Positions 19,145-28,957 of a stretch of DNA of 64,000 nucleotides are shown here, in pieces. The translations under genes and the position numbers were made by a program. The DNA lies in contig NC_015172.1 in NCBI RefSeq assembly GCF_000190635.1, positions 310,001-374,000 of the forward strand. The letters are read 5' to 3'. The notes below the pieces were generated by a model, which made no database searches, was not told the origin of the DNA, and saw nothing but the letters and a program-made list of their open reading frames with translations. The stretch comes from Syntrophobotulus glycolicus DSM 8271. GTDB taxonomy: Bacteria > Bacillota > Desulfitobacteriia > Desulfitobacteriales > Syntrophobotulaceae. Numbering within the stretch: position 1 is the stretch's first letter; the number at the start of each line of letters is the position of its first letter.

Positions 19145-20320
19145 ATGCTGATTCGCCGGATCGTTCGTTTCATTATAACTTTGCTTTTTGGCGGACTTGG
19201 TTTCTATTTAGATTATCTGATGGTAAACTTTTTTGATATTGAAATATTAAATAATGTACTTGGTTTTTCAATTAGATTATTCTGGACTTATATTATTTCG
19301 TCGGTATTATTTGCGGTAATCGGTTTTCTAATAGCTCCTTTCTGTGTCAATTTCTTTTTGAACATGGTGAAACGACTGGAAACATTACTGACCAAAATGC
19401 CCTCCAATGACCTGATAGGGGCTTTTATCGGGGTGATTGCCGGGCTCCTGATCGCCAGTCTCTTCAGCAGTTCTTTTTCAGGTATTCCTTTTTTAGGCCC
19501 TATCTTTTCAGTGCTTCTGAGTGTTTTTCTGGCTTATGTCGGCTTTATTATCGGGATTAAAAGGAAAGAAGAGCTTTTTGGCTTTTTGAATTTTATTCCG
19601 AAGAGGAAAGGAGAAAAAGCTGAAAAGGGAGAAAAGGGTGAAAAGTCAAAAGAAGTTTTGGCTCAAAATGATCATGTGCTGTATAAGATTCTTGATACAA
19701 GTGTAATTATCGACGGCCGGATTTCCGATATTGTCCGGACTGGTTTTATTGATGGGATACTGTTGGTTCCTAACTTTGTTTTGGAAGAGCTGAGACATAT
19801 TGCTGATTCCTCGGATGCCCTTAAACGAAACAGAGGGAGACGGGGTTTGGATATCCTAAACCAGATTTCCAAGGAAGCTGCAATCCAGGTTGAGATTTAT
19901 GAGGGAGACAGTTTTGATGACCTGGCTGAGGTTGACAGTAAATTGGTTCGCCTTGGTCAGATCCTAAATTCTCCGGTGCTGACCAATGATTATAACTTAA
20001 ATAAGGTTGCCGAGCTGCAGGGAGTGAAGGTTCTGAATATCAATGAGCTGGCCAACGCCATCAAGCCTGTGGTTCTCCCTGGTGAAGAAATGTATGTTCA
20101 AGTGATGAAGGAAGGTAAAGAACCCGGTCAGGGTGTCGCTTATTTGGATGATGGAACAATGGTTGTTGTCGATGGCGGTAAAAAACATATCGGACAAGAA
20201 ACCACGGTGCTTGTGACGACCGTCCTGCAGACGGCGGCAGGCCGTATGATTTTTGCTAAGCCGAAGGAATTAATGGATCGATCGATAGAGGAGTACAGTG
20301 AAGTCAATGTGCTTGGATAA
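19145..20320 (+). CDS. yacL: PIN/TRAM-domain membrane protein (YacL family)
   Basis: 391 residues; AAGGAGGTGAT precedes the ATG. Four hydrophobic segments (about residues 5-25, 45-65, 80-105, 115-135) are followed by a Lys/Glu-rich linker, a PIN domain starting LDTSVIIDGRI (about 183) with conserved acidic residues, and a C-terminal TRAM domain (about 310-370). PIN domains are RNases and TRAM binds RNA, so a membrane-tethered RNase role is inferred. The 3' end overlaps ispD by 23 nt. Confidence 0.9.
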   Translation: MLIRRIVRFIITLLFGGLGFYLDYLMVNFFDIEILNNVLGFSIRLFWTYIISSVLFAVIGFLIAPFCVNFFLNMVKRLETLLTKMPSNDLIGAFIGVIAGLLIASLFSSSFSGIPFLGPIFSVLLSVFLAYVGFIIGIKRKEELFGFLNFIPKRKGEKAEKGEKGEKSKEVLAQNDHVLYKILDTSVIIDGRISDIVRTGFIDGILLVPNFVLEELRHIADSSDALKRNRGRRGLDILNQISKEAAIQVEIYEGDSFDDLAEVDSKLVRLGQILNSPVLTNDYNLNKVAELQGVKVLNINELANAIKPVVLPGEEMYVQVMKEGKEPGQGVAYLDDGTMVVVDGGKKHIGQETTVLVTTVLQTAAGRMIFAKPKELMDRSIEEYSEVNVLG

Positions 20321-21023
20321 AACAGGCGCAGTGATTCCTGCTGCGGGACAAGGCAAAAGAATGGGGGGTGAAGGCAACAAACTCTTTCTTGAGATTGCCG
20401 GCACCCCTGTTCTGGTTTATACTCTCAGGGTGTTTCAGAAAGCAAGAAGCATTGCTGAGATTGTGATCGTTGCGGCCCGTGATGAGATCGTGCTCATAGA
20501 AGAACTGGTAAAAAAATACGAATTGGATAAAGTGGTTGGGGTTGTTGAGGGCGGAGCACAGAGGCAGCAATCTGTCAAAGCAGGAATTCAGGCGCTTAGC
20601 CCCGAGATCAACCGTGTCGTCATTCATGATGGGGCAAGGCCATTGCTGAAGATTAAAGAGCTTGATCATTTTTTGTACAACGCTCAGGGGTATGATGCGG
20701 CAATTATGGCTGTACCATTGAAGGATACGGTGAAAATAGTGAACGAAGAAAATACCGTTTTAGAGACACCTTCCCGGGAGAAATTAAGAGCGGTGCAGAC
20801 ACCGCAGGTGTTTTGCCGTTCTCTTTTGGAAACGGCGCATCGGGAGGCGGAAACGAAAATCTTTCTGGGGACAGACGATGCGTCACTGATCGAATGGATG
20901 GGACAGCCTGTCAAGGTGCTGGACGGTACTTATGAAAATATCAAGGTGACGACTCCGGAGGATATGCTTTTGGCAGAAACGATTCTCAGAAGATACCGGA
21001 AGGATGAAATGGGATGCGAATAG
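20298..21023 (+). CDS. ispD: 2-C-methyl-D-erythritol 4-phosphate cytidylyltransferase
   Basis: 241 residues if the GTG at 20298 is used; ATG 20307 is the alternative (GAGGAG at 20288-20293 gives 4 or 13 nt spacing). The signature [18 protein letters not shown] and the DGARPL motif mark the IspD cytidylyltransferase fold. It makes CDP-methylerythritol in the non-mevalonate isoprenoid pathway. It is wedged between yacL (overlap) and ispF (overlap of 10 nt), so all three are translationally coupled. Confidence 0.95.
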   Translation: MKSMCLDKTGAVIPAAGQGKRMGGEGNKLFLEIAGTPVLVYTLRVFQKARSIAEIVIVAARDEIVLIEELVKKYELDKVVGVVEGGAQRQQSVKAGIQALSPEINRVVIHDGARPLLKIKELDHFLYNAQGYDAAIMAVPLKDTVKIVNEENTVLETPSREKLRAVQTPQVFCRSLLETAHREAETKIFLGTDDASLIEWMGQPVKVLDGTYENIKVTTPEDMLLAETILRRYRKDEMGCE

Positions 21024-21490
21024 GCATTGGTTATGATGTACATGCCCTTGTTGAAAAGAGACAATTGATTCTGGGCGGAGTAAGAATCCCTTATTCCCAG
21101 GGTTTGCAGGGACATTCTGATGCTGATGTTTTAACTCATGCGGCAATGGATGCTTTGTTAGGAGCTTGTGCACTTGGTGATATCGGGAAGCATTTCCCTG
21201 ATGACGATGAAAAATACCGGGATATTTCCAGCATGGAGCTCCTGAAAGAAGTGATGGGGCTGATCGGGCAAAAAGGATTGACGATTGGAAATATCGACTG
21301 TATCATTATCGCCCAGAAACCGAAGCTTGCTCCTTATATTGAAGACATGAGAGCCAATCTGGCTTTAGCCATGAAAACTGACATTGCCAATGTTTCTGTA
21401 AAAGCTACGACGACGGAAGGTCTTGGTTTTGAAGGCAGAGGAGAAGGAATAGGGGCGCAGGCTGTGGTTCTGCTGCTTCCTGTGTTTTGA
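21014..21490 (+). CDS. ispF: 2-C-methyl-D-erythritol 2,4-cyclodiphosphate synthase
   Basis: 158 residues. Begins [12 protein letters not shown] with the metal-binding Asp8 and His10, followed by [11 protein letters not shown] and the [15 protein letters not shown] motif. IspF cyclises CDP-ME 2-phosphate two steps after IspD. Normal length for the family. It overlaps ispD and ends 79 nt before gltX. Confidence 0.96.
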   Translation: MRIGIGYDVHALVEKRQLILGGVRIPYSQGLQGHSDADVLTHAAMDALLGACALGDIGKHFPDDDEKYRDISSMELLKEVMGLIGQKGLTIGNIDCIIIAQKPKLAPYIEDMRANLALAMKTDIANVSVKATTTEGLGFEGRGEGIGAQAVVLLLPVF

Positions 21491-21522
21491 TCGGATGAAA
21501 TCGAGATATTTTAATAAAAATC

Positions 21523-21531
21523 TGGTATAGT
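21523..21531 (+). promoter_or_regulatory. Possible extended -10 promoter for gltX
   Basis: TGG-TATAGT forms an extended -10 element (TGnTATAnT-like) about 40 nt before the gltX start; no good -35 box is seen. The 79-nt gap is too short for a T-box leader. Confidence 0.35.
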
Positions 21532-21569
21532 ATTTGAAATAATAACTTTTATAGCGAGAGGGGAAGGAA

Positions 21570-23030
21570 ATGACAGTCAAGGTAAGATTCGCACCAAGTC
21601 CTACCGGACCATTACATATTGGCGGGGCAAGATCGGCGTTATTTAATTATTTATTTTCCTGTAATAAGAAGGGAAAGTTTATTCTCCGCTTTGAGGATAC
21701 CGATCTGGAAAGATCAAGCCGGGAGTCTGAGAAAAATATTATTCAGGCTCTGCGCTGGTTAGGGATAGAATGGAATGAAGGAATGGATAAGGGCGGAGAA
21801 AACGGGCCCTATCGCCAAACTGAACGATTGGAAACATATCAGAAGTATACGAATAAATTATTAGCTGAGGGCAATGCATATTATTGTTATTGTTCAGAGG
21901 AGGAATTGGATCAGGAAAGACAAGAGCTGCTCATGAAAGGGGAAACACCCCGTTACATGGGGAAATGCCGCAGCCTGACCGAAGCACAAAAGCAGGTGTT
22001 TGAGTCCCAGGGACGTAAACCGGTCGTGCGCTTCAGGGTGCCGGAGGGACAAGAGATCACCATCAATGATTCTGTCCGGGGCAAGGTCACCTTTGACAGC
22101 AATGGGATAGGCGATTATATCATTGTAAAATCCGATGGGATTCCTACTTATAATTTTGCCGTAGTCATCGATGATGTATTGATGGGAATTACACATGTTG
22201 TCCGCGGCGAGGAGCATTTATCAAACACCCCGCGCCAGGTATTGATCTACGAAGCACTAAACTTTGATGTCCCTGAATTCGCTCATATCTCTTTGATCTT
22301 AAACACTGAAGGGCATAAGATGAGCAAAAGAGACGGGGATACGGCTGTAATTGACTATTTCCAAAAGGGGTATTTGCCTGAAGCGATGGTCAATTTTATT
22401 GCTTTACTTGGGTGGTCCCCTGCCGGAGAAAAAGAATTCTTTACGATGGAAGAGCTTAAAGAAGAGTTTTCCTTGCAAAGGGTATCAAAAAGTCCGGCTG
22501 TATTCGATGTTAATAAGCTGAATTATATTAATTCCCATTATCTTAAAGAGGCCGATTTAGAGAGACTGGGTTGTCTGGCATTGCCTTTCTTACAGGAAGA
22601 AGGGCTGTTTGTTCAGGATCTCTCCAGTGAGGATCAAAACTGGATCAGGATATTCCTCGGCGCGGTTCGGGAAAAAATATCGTCTTTGAGTGAAATCAAA
22701 GCGTATGTCCAATACTTCTATGGACAGATCATCTCCGAACCGGATCAGGAAGCGGCCTCGGTACTCCGGGGAGAAACGGTACCTCAGGTTCTCGAGCTTT
22801 TTATGGAAAAGATCACGGCGGCGGAGAAGCTTGACCCGTCAAGGGCCAAGGGAATCCTTAAGGAGATTGGCAAAGAACTGAATTTGAAGGGCAAAGATAT
22901 CTTCATGCCGATACGTATTTCGTTAACGGGAAAAATGCACGGGCCAGACCTGGATGCAATCATTGCTCTCTTGGGAAAAGACAGCATTCAGGCGCGCTTG
23001 GCAAAGACAAAGAAATATTTGCTTGGTTAG
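21570..23030 (+). CDS. gltX: Glutamyl-tRNA synthetase
   Basis: 486 residues. Class I signatures: PTGPLHIGGARSAL (HIGH motif near residue 16) and KMSKRDG (KMSKS motif near residue 250). A Cys-containing insertion CYCSEEEL lies near residue 108 and a C-terminal anticodon-binding helical domain follows. It charges tRNA-Glu, and possibly tRNA-Gln where GatCAB is used. The next gene, cysS, starts 21 nt later; the cysE found between them in Bacillus is absent. Confidence 0.96.
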   Translation: MTVKVRFAPSPTGPLHIGGARSALFNYLFSCNKKGKFILRFEDTDLERSSRESEKNIIQALRWLGIEWNEGMDKGGENGPYRQTERLETYQKYTNKLLAEGNAYYCYCSEEELDQERQELLMKGETPRYMGKCRSLTEAQKQVFESQGRKPVVRFRVPEGQEITINDSVRGKVTFDSNGIGDYIIVKSDGIPTYNFAVVIDDVLMGITHVVRGEEHLSNTPRQVLIYEALNFDVPEFAHISLILNTEGHKMSKRDGDTAVIDYFQKGYLPEAMVNFIALLGWSPAGEKEFFTMEELKEEFSLQRVSKSPAVFDVNKLNYINSHYLKEADLERLGCLALPFLQEEGLFVQDLSSEDQNWIRIFLGAVREKISSLSEIKAYVQYFYGQIISEPDQEAASVLRGETVPQVLELFMEKITAAEKLDPSRAKGILKEIGKELNLKGKDIFMPIRISLTGKMHGPDLDAIIALLGKDSIQARLAKTKKYLLG

Positions 23031-23051
23031 GACTATTGTGGAGGAAGAGCC

Positions 23052-24482
23052 ATGACAGTAAAAATATATAATACAATTCATAAGGAAAAAGAAGAATTTA
23101 TCCCACGGGAAGCCGGGAAGGTGGCAATGTATGCCTGCGGCCCAACCACATATAATTATTTCCATCTGGGCAATGCCCGTATGCTGGTTGTTTTTGATAT
23201 GGTAAGGCGTTACCTCGCTTATAAGGGTTACGAGGTAACTTATGTGCAAAACTTTACCGATGTTGACGATAAGATCATTAAACGGGCCTCGGAAGAAAAC
23301 TGTGAACCACTGGCTTTAGCCGGCAGGTACATTGAAGAATATTATAAAGATGCAAATGCCCTGAATATCCAACCTGCCACAGTGCATCCCAAAGCGACAG
23401 ACCATATCAAAGAAATGATTGAAATCATCAAAGGTCTGGAAAAAAAAGGATTGGCCTATCCTGTGGAAGGAGATGTCTATTTCGCGGTAGAGCATTTTCC
23501 ACAATACGGCAGGCTTTCCGGCCGGAACCTTGAAGATCTGCAGGCTGGAGCCAGAGTAGAAATTGATGACAAAAAGCTCAACCCCATGGACTTCGCTCTT
23601 TGGAAGAAGGCTAAACCGGGTGAGCCCGCATGGCCGAGCCCCTGGGGAGACGGCCGACCCGGCTGGCATATTGAATGTTCGGCTATGGCCTTGAAATATT
23701 TAGGGCCCAATTTTGATATTCATGGGGGCGGAGGAGATCTCGTGTTCCCCCACCATGAAAATGAAATAGCCCAATCGGAAGGGTATCTTGATGGAGAGCA
23801 GTTTGCGCGTTATTGGATGCATAATGCTTTTATCACGGTTAATCAAGAAAAAATGTCCAAATCTCTGGGTAATTTCTTTATGATCAGGGATATCTTGAAA
23901 AAGTTTCCCGGAGAAGTTGTCCGTTTTTATCTTTTGGGCACCCACTATCGAAGCCCCCTTGATTTTGACGATGAGAAGCTGGAAATGGCGGCCAGGGGGT
24001 TAGACAGGCTAAAGACCAGTGTCAGGCTTGCCGGAGAAGCTTTAAGCAAGGGAAAATCCACAGATTCTGCAGGAACCCGGGGAGAATTATTGAACGCTTC
24101 TTCCAAAGCCCGGGCTGCGTTTGAAGAGGCTATGGAAGACGATTTTAATTCTGCACAGGCCTATGCTTCTCTTTTTGATTTGGCCAAGGAGATCAACACG
24201 GCCCTGAATGAGGGAGGATGGACAGGCGCTCAGATCGCTGAAGCGAGAGATACCCTGATCGATTTGGCAGGCATTCTGGGTTTTGACCTGCAAAAAGATA
24301 GTGAAGTTCCAGCGGGTGAATCGGGAAAATTCAATGCAGTAATGGAATTGGTCTTAGAGCTTAGAGCAAAAGCACGTGCAGACAAAGACTGGTCAACAGC
24401 CGATCTGATCAGGGACCGGTTAAAGGAAGCCAGTATTATTCTTGAAGATACCGCTGAGGGGTCAAGATGGTATCTCAAATAG
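23052..24482 (+). CDS. cysS: Cysteinyl-tRNA synthetase
   Basis: 476 residues from ATG 23052 behind GTGGAGGAAG. The N-terminal zinc site includes [15 protein letters not shown] (HIGH motif), the middle WHIECSAM and [10 protein letters not shown] motifs carry the other zinc ligands, and KMSKSLGN lies near residue 267. It aminoacylates tRNA-Cys. Its 3' end overlaps mrnC by 16 nt. Confidence 0.96.
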   Translation: MTVKIYNTIHKEKEEFIPREAGKVAMYACGPTTYNYFHLGNARMLVVFDMVRRYLAYKGYEVTYVQNFTDVDDKIIKRASEENCEPLALAGRYIEEYYKDANALNIQPATVHPKATDHIKEMIEIIKGLEKKGLAYPVEGDVYFAVEHFPQYGRLSGRNLEDLQAGARVEIDDKKLNPMDFALWKKAKPGEPAWPSPWGDGRPGWHIECSAMALKYLGPNFDIHGGGGDLVFPHHENEIAQSEGYLDGEQFARYWMHNAFITVNQEKMSKSLGNFFMIRDILKKFPGEVVRFYLLGTHYRSPLDFDDEKLEMAARGLDRLKTSVRLAGEALSKGKSTDSAGTRGELLNASSKARAAFEEAMEDDFNSAQAYASLFDLAKEINTALNEGGWTGAQIAEARDTLIDLAGILGFDLQKDSEVPAGESGKFNAVMELVLELRAKARADKDWSTADLIRDRLKEASIILEDTAEGSRWYLK

Positions 24483-24895
24483 ATCAGAATAGTTCACCCT
24501 TGACGATAAAATGGCAGGAAGTAAATATTCTGACTCTGGCCTATCTGGGAGATGCCGTTTATGAATTATGGGTCCGCAGCCATCTCTTAACAAAAGGGAT
24601 TGCAAAAGTGGAGGATCTGCATAAAGCCGCCGTCCACTATGTGCAGGCGAGATTTCAGGCAAGCCTGCTCAAACTGATTTTGCCTGAACTTGATGAGACA
24701 GAAACAGGTGTAGTCAAGCGGGGGCGAAATGCGAAGGGGCATCATCCGAGAAATATAGATGTGGTGACCTACCGCCATGCGACGGCTTTTGAAGCACTTG
24801 TAGGCTACTGGTATCTGGCAGGGTGTGAAGAGAGAATGCAGGGTATTTTTAGCCGAATTGATGATTTGACAGTGCAAATAGATTCGGAACAATAA
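24467..24895 (+). CDS. mrnC: Mini-ribonuclease 3
   Basis: 142 residues. An RNase III catalytic domain without a dsRNA-binding domain: [14 protein letters not shown] near residues 24-37 is the signature and an [10 protein letters not shown] motif provides the second acidic site. Mini-III matures 23S rRNA ends. The start lies inside cysS, so it is translationally coupled. Order gltX-cysS-mrnC is standard for Firmicutes. Confidence 0.93.
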   Translation: MVSQIDQNSSPLTIKWQEVNILTLAYLGDAVYELWVRSHLLTKGIAKVEDLHKAAVHYVQARFQASLLKLILPELDETETGVVKRGRNAKGHHPRNIDVVTYRHATAFEALVGYWYLAGCEERMQGIFSRIDDLTVQIDSEQ

Positions 24896-24948
24896 GAAAC
24901 AAGACGGAAATAAAAAGAATACCTGTTGCCATTTAGAAGGGGAGTACA

Positions 24949-25458
24949 ATGAAAGCTCTTGTCGCGGTTGATTTAAACTGGGGAATTGGATATCGGGGCA
25001 ATCTGCTGAAAAGAATCCCGGAGGACATGAAACTTTTTAAAAGGCTGACTTTGGGCAAGGTGGTCATTATGGGGAGGGCGACCTTTGAATCATTGCCGGG
25101 AAAAGAGGCTCTTAAAGACAGAATCAATATTGTGCTCAGTAAAAATGATGATTATGAAAAGGCCAATGTAACAGTATGCCATTCGTTACAGGAGTTATTT
25201 CCGGAAATACAAAAGTATAGCTCTGAGGACATATTTATCATCGGCGGGGAAACAATATATTCACAATTGTTGCCATTTTGTTCCCAGGCCTATATCACAA
25301 AAATCCAGAATAAATATGCTGCTGACAAGTATTTTCCCAACATTGACCAAGACCGGTCATGGAAACTTGTTTCTCAAAGTGATTTAAAAATTTATGAAGA
25401 TATACAGTTTTTCTTTACGGAATATGTAAAGATTAAAGAAGGTGAGAATAATGGATAA
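24949..25458 (+). CDS. folA: Dihydrofolate reductase
   Basis: 169 residues; GAAGGGGAG precedes ATG. The DHFR fold is clear: AVDLNWGIGYRGNLL with PEDMKLFKRLT, MGRATFESLPG, IVLSKN and the IFIIGGETIYSQLLP glycine pair. It reduces dihydrofolate to tetrahydrofolate with NADPH. Its position between mrnC and rlmB is unusual: many Clostridia carry thyX there, so folate metabolism recurs at this locus. It overlaps rlmB by 8 nt. Confidence 0.9.
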   Translation: MKALVAVDLNWGIGYRGNLLKRIPEDMKLFKRLTLGKVVIMGRATFESLPGKEALKDRINIVLSKNDDYEKANVTVCHSLQELFPEIQKYSSEDIFIIGGETIYSQLLPFCSQAYITKIQNKYAADKYFPNIDQDRSWKLVSQSDLKIYEDIQFFFTEYVKIKEGENNG

Positions 25459-26224
25459 AAAAGATAGTTTAGTATTTGGACGCAATGCTGTAATAGAATT
25501 ATTAAAATCCGGCCACCCGGTAAATAAGGTGTTGATCAATAGTGAGAACAGGTCAAATCGTAATGCGGATATTCTTTCTTTAATGAAAGAACGCGGGGTG
25601 CCTTATCAGTTTGTTGAACGGGCAGTATTGGACAAGTTCAGCGGCGGGGACAAGCATCAAAATATTGTGGCGTTTACAGCGGCACGGGAATATGTAGAAA
25701 CCGAAGATATCCTGAACATTGCCCGGCAAAAGGGGGAAGATCCGTTTATTCTTGTCTTGGATGAACTAGAGGACCCCCATAATCTAGGTGCGCTGCTAAG
25801 AACAGCAGATGCGGCGGGGGTACATGGAATCATCATTCCCACCAGGAGAAGTGTGGGTCTGACGCCGGCAGTAGCCAAAACTTCCGCAGGAGCGATAGAA
25901 TATGTGCCGGTAGCCAGGGTAGGTAATTTGGTTCAGGCTTTAAAACAGCTAAAAAAGGCCGGGTGCTGGGTAACGGGAGCCGAAGCGGGCGGAAGGGATG
26001 TTTTCTCGGCTGATCTTTCCGGTCCCAGAGTTTTAGTCGTCGGAGGGGAAGATAAAGGGCTGGGCAGATTGATAAAAGAGACATGTGATGAGATCGTATC
26101 ACTTCCCATGCTGGGGAAAATGAGTTCGCTGAATGCCAGTGCCGCTGGGTCGATACTGATGTATGAAGTGCGAAGGCAGAGAATATCAGGTCATAACGAC
26201 AATTCCAGACAATCTTCTTCTTGA
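25451..26224 (+). CDS. rlmB: 23S rRNA Gm2251-type 2'-O-methyltransferase (SpoU family, RlmB/YacO)
   Basis: 257 residues from ATG 25451, which GGTGAG at 25441-25446 supports. The N-terminal SpoU substrate-binding domain starts FGRNAVIELLKSG; the SPOUT domain has LDELEDPHNLGALLRTADAAG (motif 1), VVGGEDKGL (motif 2) and LPMLGKMSSLNASAAGSI (motif 3, the trefoil knot). Predicted to methylate 23S rRNA. Its end overlaps the -35 of the sigH promoter. Confidence 0.94.
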   Translation: MDKKDSLVFGRNAVIELLKSGHPVNKVLINSENRSNRNADILSLMKERGVPYQFVERAVLDKFSGGDKHQNIVAFTAAREYVETEDILNIARQKGEDPFILVLDELEDPHNLGALLRTADAAGVHGIIIPTRRSVGLTPAVAKTSAGAIEYVPVARVGNLVQALKQLKKAGCWVTGAEAGGRDVFSADLSGPRVLVVGGEDKGLGRLIKETCDEIVSLPMLGKMSSLNASAAGSILMYEVRRQRISGHNDNSRQSSS

Positions 26225-26250
26225 CGCTATTTAAGACATACAGGTATAAT
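26221..26250 (+). promoter_or_regulatory. SigA promoter of sigH
   Basis: TTGACG (26221-26226) and TATAAT (26245-26250) are exactly 18 nt apart, starting at the rlmB stop codon. sigH can thus be transcribed independently of the upstream operon. Confidence 0.8.
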
Positions 26251-26319
26251 ACTTTTATTGAATGCTTGATTAGAGCGGGTTTGCCCGATTTGTTAAAATT
26301 GATTACGGGAGGGATGGAA

Positions 26320-26979
26320 TTGACCTATAATATCCAGCCTGAACTTTCTGAAGAGGACTTTGAAGAGGTAATTGATTCCGTAGTCGATGATGAAGAGATG
26401 GTCGAACTGGCGAAAAACGGTGACTCAATTTCTCAAGAGTATCTGATCAACAAGTATAAGAACTTTGTTAGGGCTAAAGCCAGGTCGTATTTTCTAATCG
26501 GAGCTGACAGGGAGGATATTATACAGGAAGGTATGATCGGGCTGTATAAGGCTATCCGTGACTTCAGAGGGGACAAGTTGTCGTCTTTTCGAGCTTTTGC
26601 CGAGCTCTGTATTACCAGGCAAATCATTACAGCGATTAAAACAGCGACAAGGCAAAAGCATATTCCGCTTAATTCCTATGTATCTTTGAATAAACCTATC
26701 TATGATGAAGACTCGGACAGGACACTGCTTGACGTCATTTCGGGGACAAAGGTAACAGATCCTGAGGAATTAATCATCAGCAGAGAGGAATTCGATGATA
26801 TTGAAGAAAAGATGGGGGAGATTCTCAGTTCTTTGGAATGGGAGGTCCTCATGGCTTACCTTGAGGGAAAATCATATCAGGAAATCGCCGTAGATTTGGA
26901 CAGGCATGTTAAATCAATTGATAATGCGTTGCAGCGGGTGAAGAGAAAGCTGGAACGGTATCTGGAAAAGCGTGATTAG
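26320..26979 (+). CDS. sigH: RNA polymerase sigma-H factor
   Basis: 219 residues from TTG 26320. GGAGG at 26308-26312 is 7 nt from this TTG but only 1 nt from the ATG at 26314, so TTG is the better start; the frame is open to 26221 across the promoter. Regions 2 (EDIIQEGMIGLYKAIRDF) and 4 (SYQEIAVDLDRHVKSIDNALQRVKRKL) are intact. Sigma-H drives early stationary-phase and sporulation genes in relatives. End of the conserved block; yacP, normally between rlmB and sigH, is absent. Confidence 0.92.
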   Translation: MTYNIQPELSEEDFEEVIDSVVDDEEMVELAKNGDSISQEYLINKYKNFVRAKARSYFLIGADREDIIQEGMIGLYKAIRDFRGDKLSSFRAFAELCITRQIITAIKTATRQKHIPLNSYVSLNKPIYDEDSDRTLLDVISGTKVTDPEELIISREEFDDIEEKMGEILSSLEWEVLMAYLEGKSYQEIAVDLDRHVKSIDNALQRVKRKLERYLEKRD

Positions 26980-27064
26980 ACAGGGGCGGCCAATCCATAC
27001 ATAGCGGCAGAAAAGCAGGTAATGGTTGGCTTTAGCAAATTCTTAAATATCTCAAAATTTGTTG

Positions 27065-27093
27065 TTGCATTATAGAAAGTTATTTGATATACT
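27065..27093 (+). promoter_or_regulatory. Promoter of the tRNA cluster
   Basis: TTGCAT (27065-27070) and TATACT (27088-27093) are 17 nt apart, 21 nt before the first tRNA. Confidence 0.75.
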
Positions 27094-27114
27094 CTTTAAG
27101 TGTCGCCGACGCAA

Positions 27115-27190
27115 GCCGACGTAGCTCAATTGGTAGAGCAGCTGATTTGTAATCAGCAGGTTGCGGGTTCGAGTCCCATCGTCGGCTCCA
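27115..27190 (+). tRNA. tRNA-Thr (anticodon UGU)
   Basis: Cloverleaf with acceptor GCCGACG/CGTCGGC, D arm GCTC...GAGC, anticodon stem CTGAT/ATCAG with TGT in the loop, T arm with GGTTCGAGTCC. The CCA end is encoded (27188-27190). Confidence 0.97.
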
Positions 27191-27200
27191 GAAGTCTTAT

Positions 27201-27284
27201 GGGTAGGTGGCCGAGTGGTTAAAGGCGGCAGACTGTAAATCTGTTCCGAAAGGTACGGTGGTTCGAATCCATCCCTACCCACCA
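27201..27284 (+). tRNA. tRNA-Tyr (anticodon GUA)
   Basis: Class II tRNA with a long variable arm, acceptor GGGTAGG/CCTACCC, anticodon loop CTGTAAA (GTA) and encoded CCA (27282-27284). Ten nt after tRNA-Thr. Confidence 0.96.
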
Positions 27285-27299
27285 AAGAAAATTTAACAT

Positions 27300-27352
<53 letters not shown>

Positions 27353-27374
<22 letters not shown>

Positions 27375-28945
27375 ATCGTGTTTAAATCGCTGATAGCATT
27401 GATCTCAATCTTATCGTCAGCGATTTTTATATTTAAGATGTATTTATTCAGAATCTCTTTCATGCAGCCAGGTTCATCCATGACACGCCGGGCATCAGTC
27501 GATAATTCCTTAATCAGAAAATCCCGACTGACAGGCTTAGTGATGACAGGATACGTATTTTGAAGTTGCTGTTCTAACAGTTTTTTTCTCTTTTCCATAT
27601 CTAGGGCTGCTTCCCGGACAGACTCAGAATCAAATCCATCTGCCAGTATGCGGGTTAAATTACCAATCTTGATAGTAAGACTTGTAATTTCTTTTTTGAT
27701 CGATTCTAGGGCATTTTCACGCCCAGGAGAGGCCCCGAAATTTAAAATAGCATCTGCTGTCGCCTCGATTAGTTCGCCGTTTAATAGTTTATCTTTAAGA
27801 AGCATAACAACCAAGGTCTCAATTTCATCAGCAGAGATATTTTTGCAGGAGCATGTTCGGGTCCGCCGCTTATTAGCGCAGGTATAGAATTTATATTCAT
27901 ACCCTTTTTTATTAATAGTGGTCACACCAACAAAAGACCCGCCACAACTGGCGCATTTTAGAAGTCCTGACAGGAGATATTCCCGATTAATACGGCTCTT
28001 ATTGAGCCTATTTTTTTTGTTCTCTTCCATACGCTTTTTCACCCTTCCCCAGGTTTCATCGTCAATAATTCTCGGGATTTTATTTTCAATAATAATCGCG
28101 TTCGGGTTCGGCTTCCCCCCGGCCCATTTGCGGAAAAATTTCATCTGTTTTTTATTCCAGGAGTAAACCCCAATATACCGTTCGTTTCGGAGGATTTCAA
28201 AAAGGGAATTAACTCCGATAGGCCGTCCACGCTTGCCAACAACTCCATTTTTTTTCATCTGATCAACGATATATGAATAACTCTTTCCCGCAGCATATAG
28301 GCGAAAAATGTCACGGACGGCTTCTGCCTCCCGTTCATTAACTACATATTTCTTTTCGACGTCAATATCATAGCCGAGCGGAGGGATGCCCCCGCAAAAT
28401 CTCCCCTGCTCAGCAAGGGCGGCAATCGCATTCATGGTTTTTAATCTAGTTTGTAAAACATGATGTTGGCCGATACCAACAGTAATCAGTTCGGTAAGGA
28501 AATCTGAAGGATTTGTGATGTCTCCTAGCTTTTCCGTAGCGGATAAAACTGGCAGGCCCAGCGTTCTCATCTCCTTGCGGAAAGAAAACCAGTCAACCAC
28601 GTCTCGGCTTCCTCGGGTCAGGTCATAAATGACTACAATATCAAATTGCCGCATCTTGGCACCTTCGACAAGACGGGCGAAATCCCCCCGGTCTAAATTC
28701 GTGCCTGTTTCACCTTCATCTTTAAACCAAGCCACAATATTGATGCCATAACCTAGGCAGAAATCAGCGATTTTTTTATACTGAACTTCTATTGTCGCAA
28801 CATTGATATCTTTTCCTTTTCCCTTTTCGTTTTTCTTCTTCTTCGTGTCACTAAACCGTGCATAAGCAGCTGCGCGAAGGCCCCGCAGGACCTCCATATT
28901 TAAGCCGCCTTGACTGCCATAGAAAGAATTAAGGATATTGTTCAT
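27353..28945 (-). CDS. int: Large serine recombinase (prophage integrase)
   Basis: 530 residues; AAAGGTGATTAC precedes the ATG. The N-terminal resolvase domain begins RAAAYARFSDT with the nucleophile Ser of YARFS, then DEGETGTNLDR and VIYDLTRGSRD. A recombinase domain follows (GGIPPLGYDID...LRNERYIGVY), then a zinc ribbon CASCGG...CxxKRRTRTCSC and a coiled coil. Such enzymes integrate phage DNA at short att sites. The C-terminal codons NTIGCGGQI and the stop lie inside the tRNA-fMet gene. Transcribed with the upstream nuclease and repressor. Confidence 0.93.
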
Positions 28946-28957
28946 GTAATCACCTTT

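Noticed and set aside
21491..21569. T-box leader in front of gltX
   Set aside because: Only 79 nt, no T-box core or terminator-antiterminator pair.
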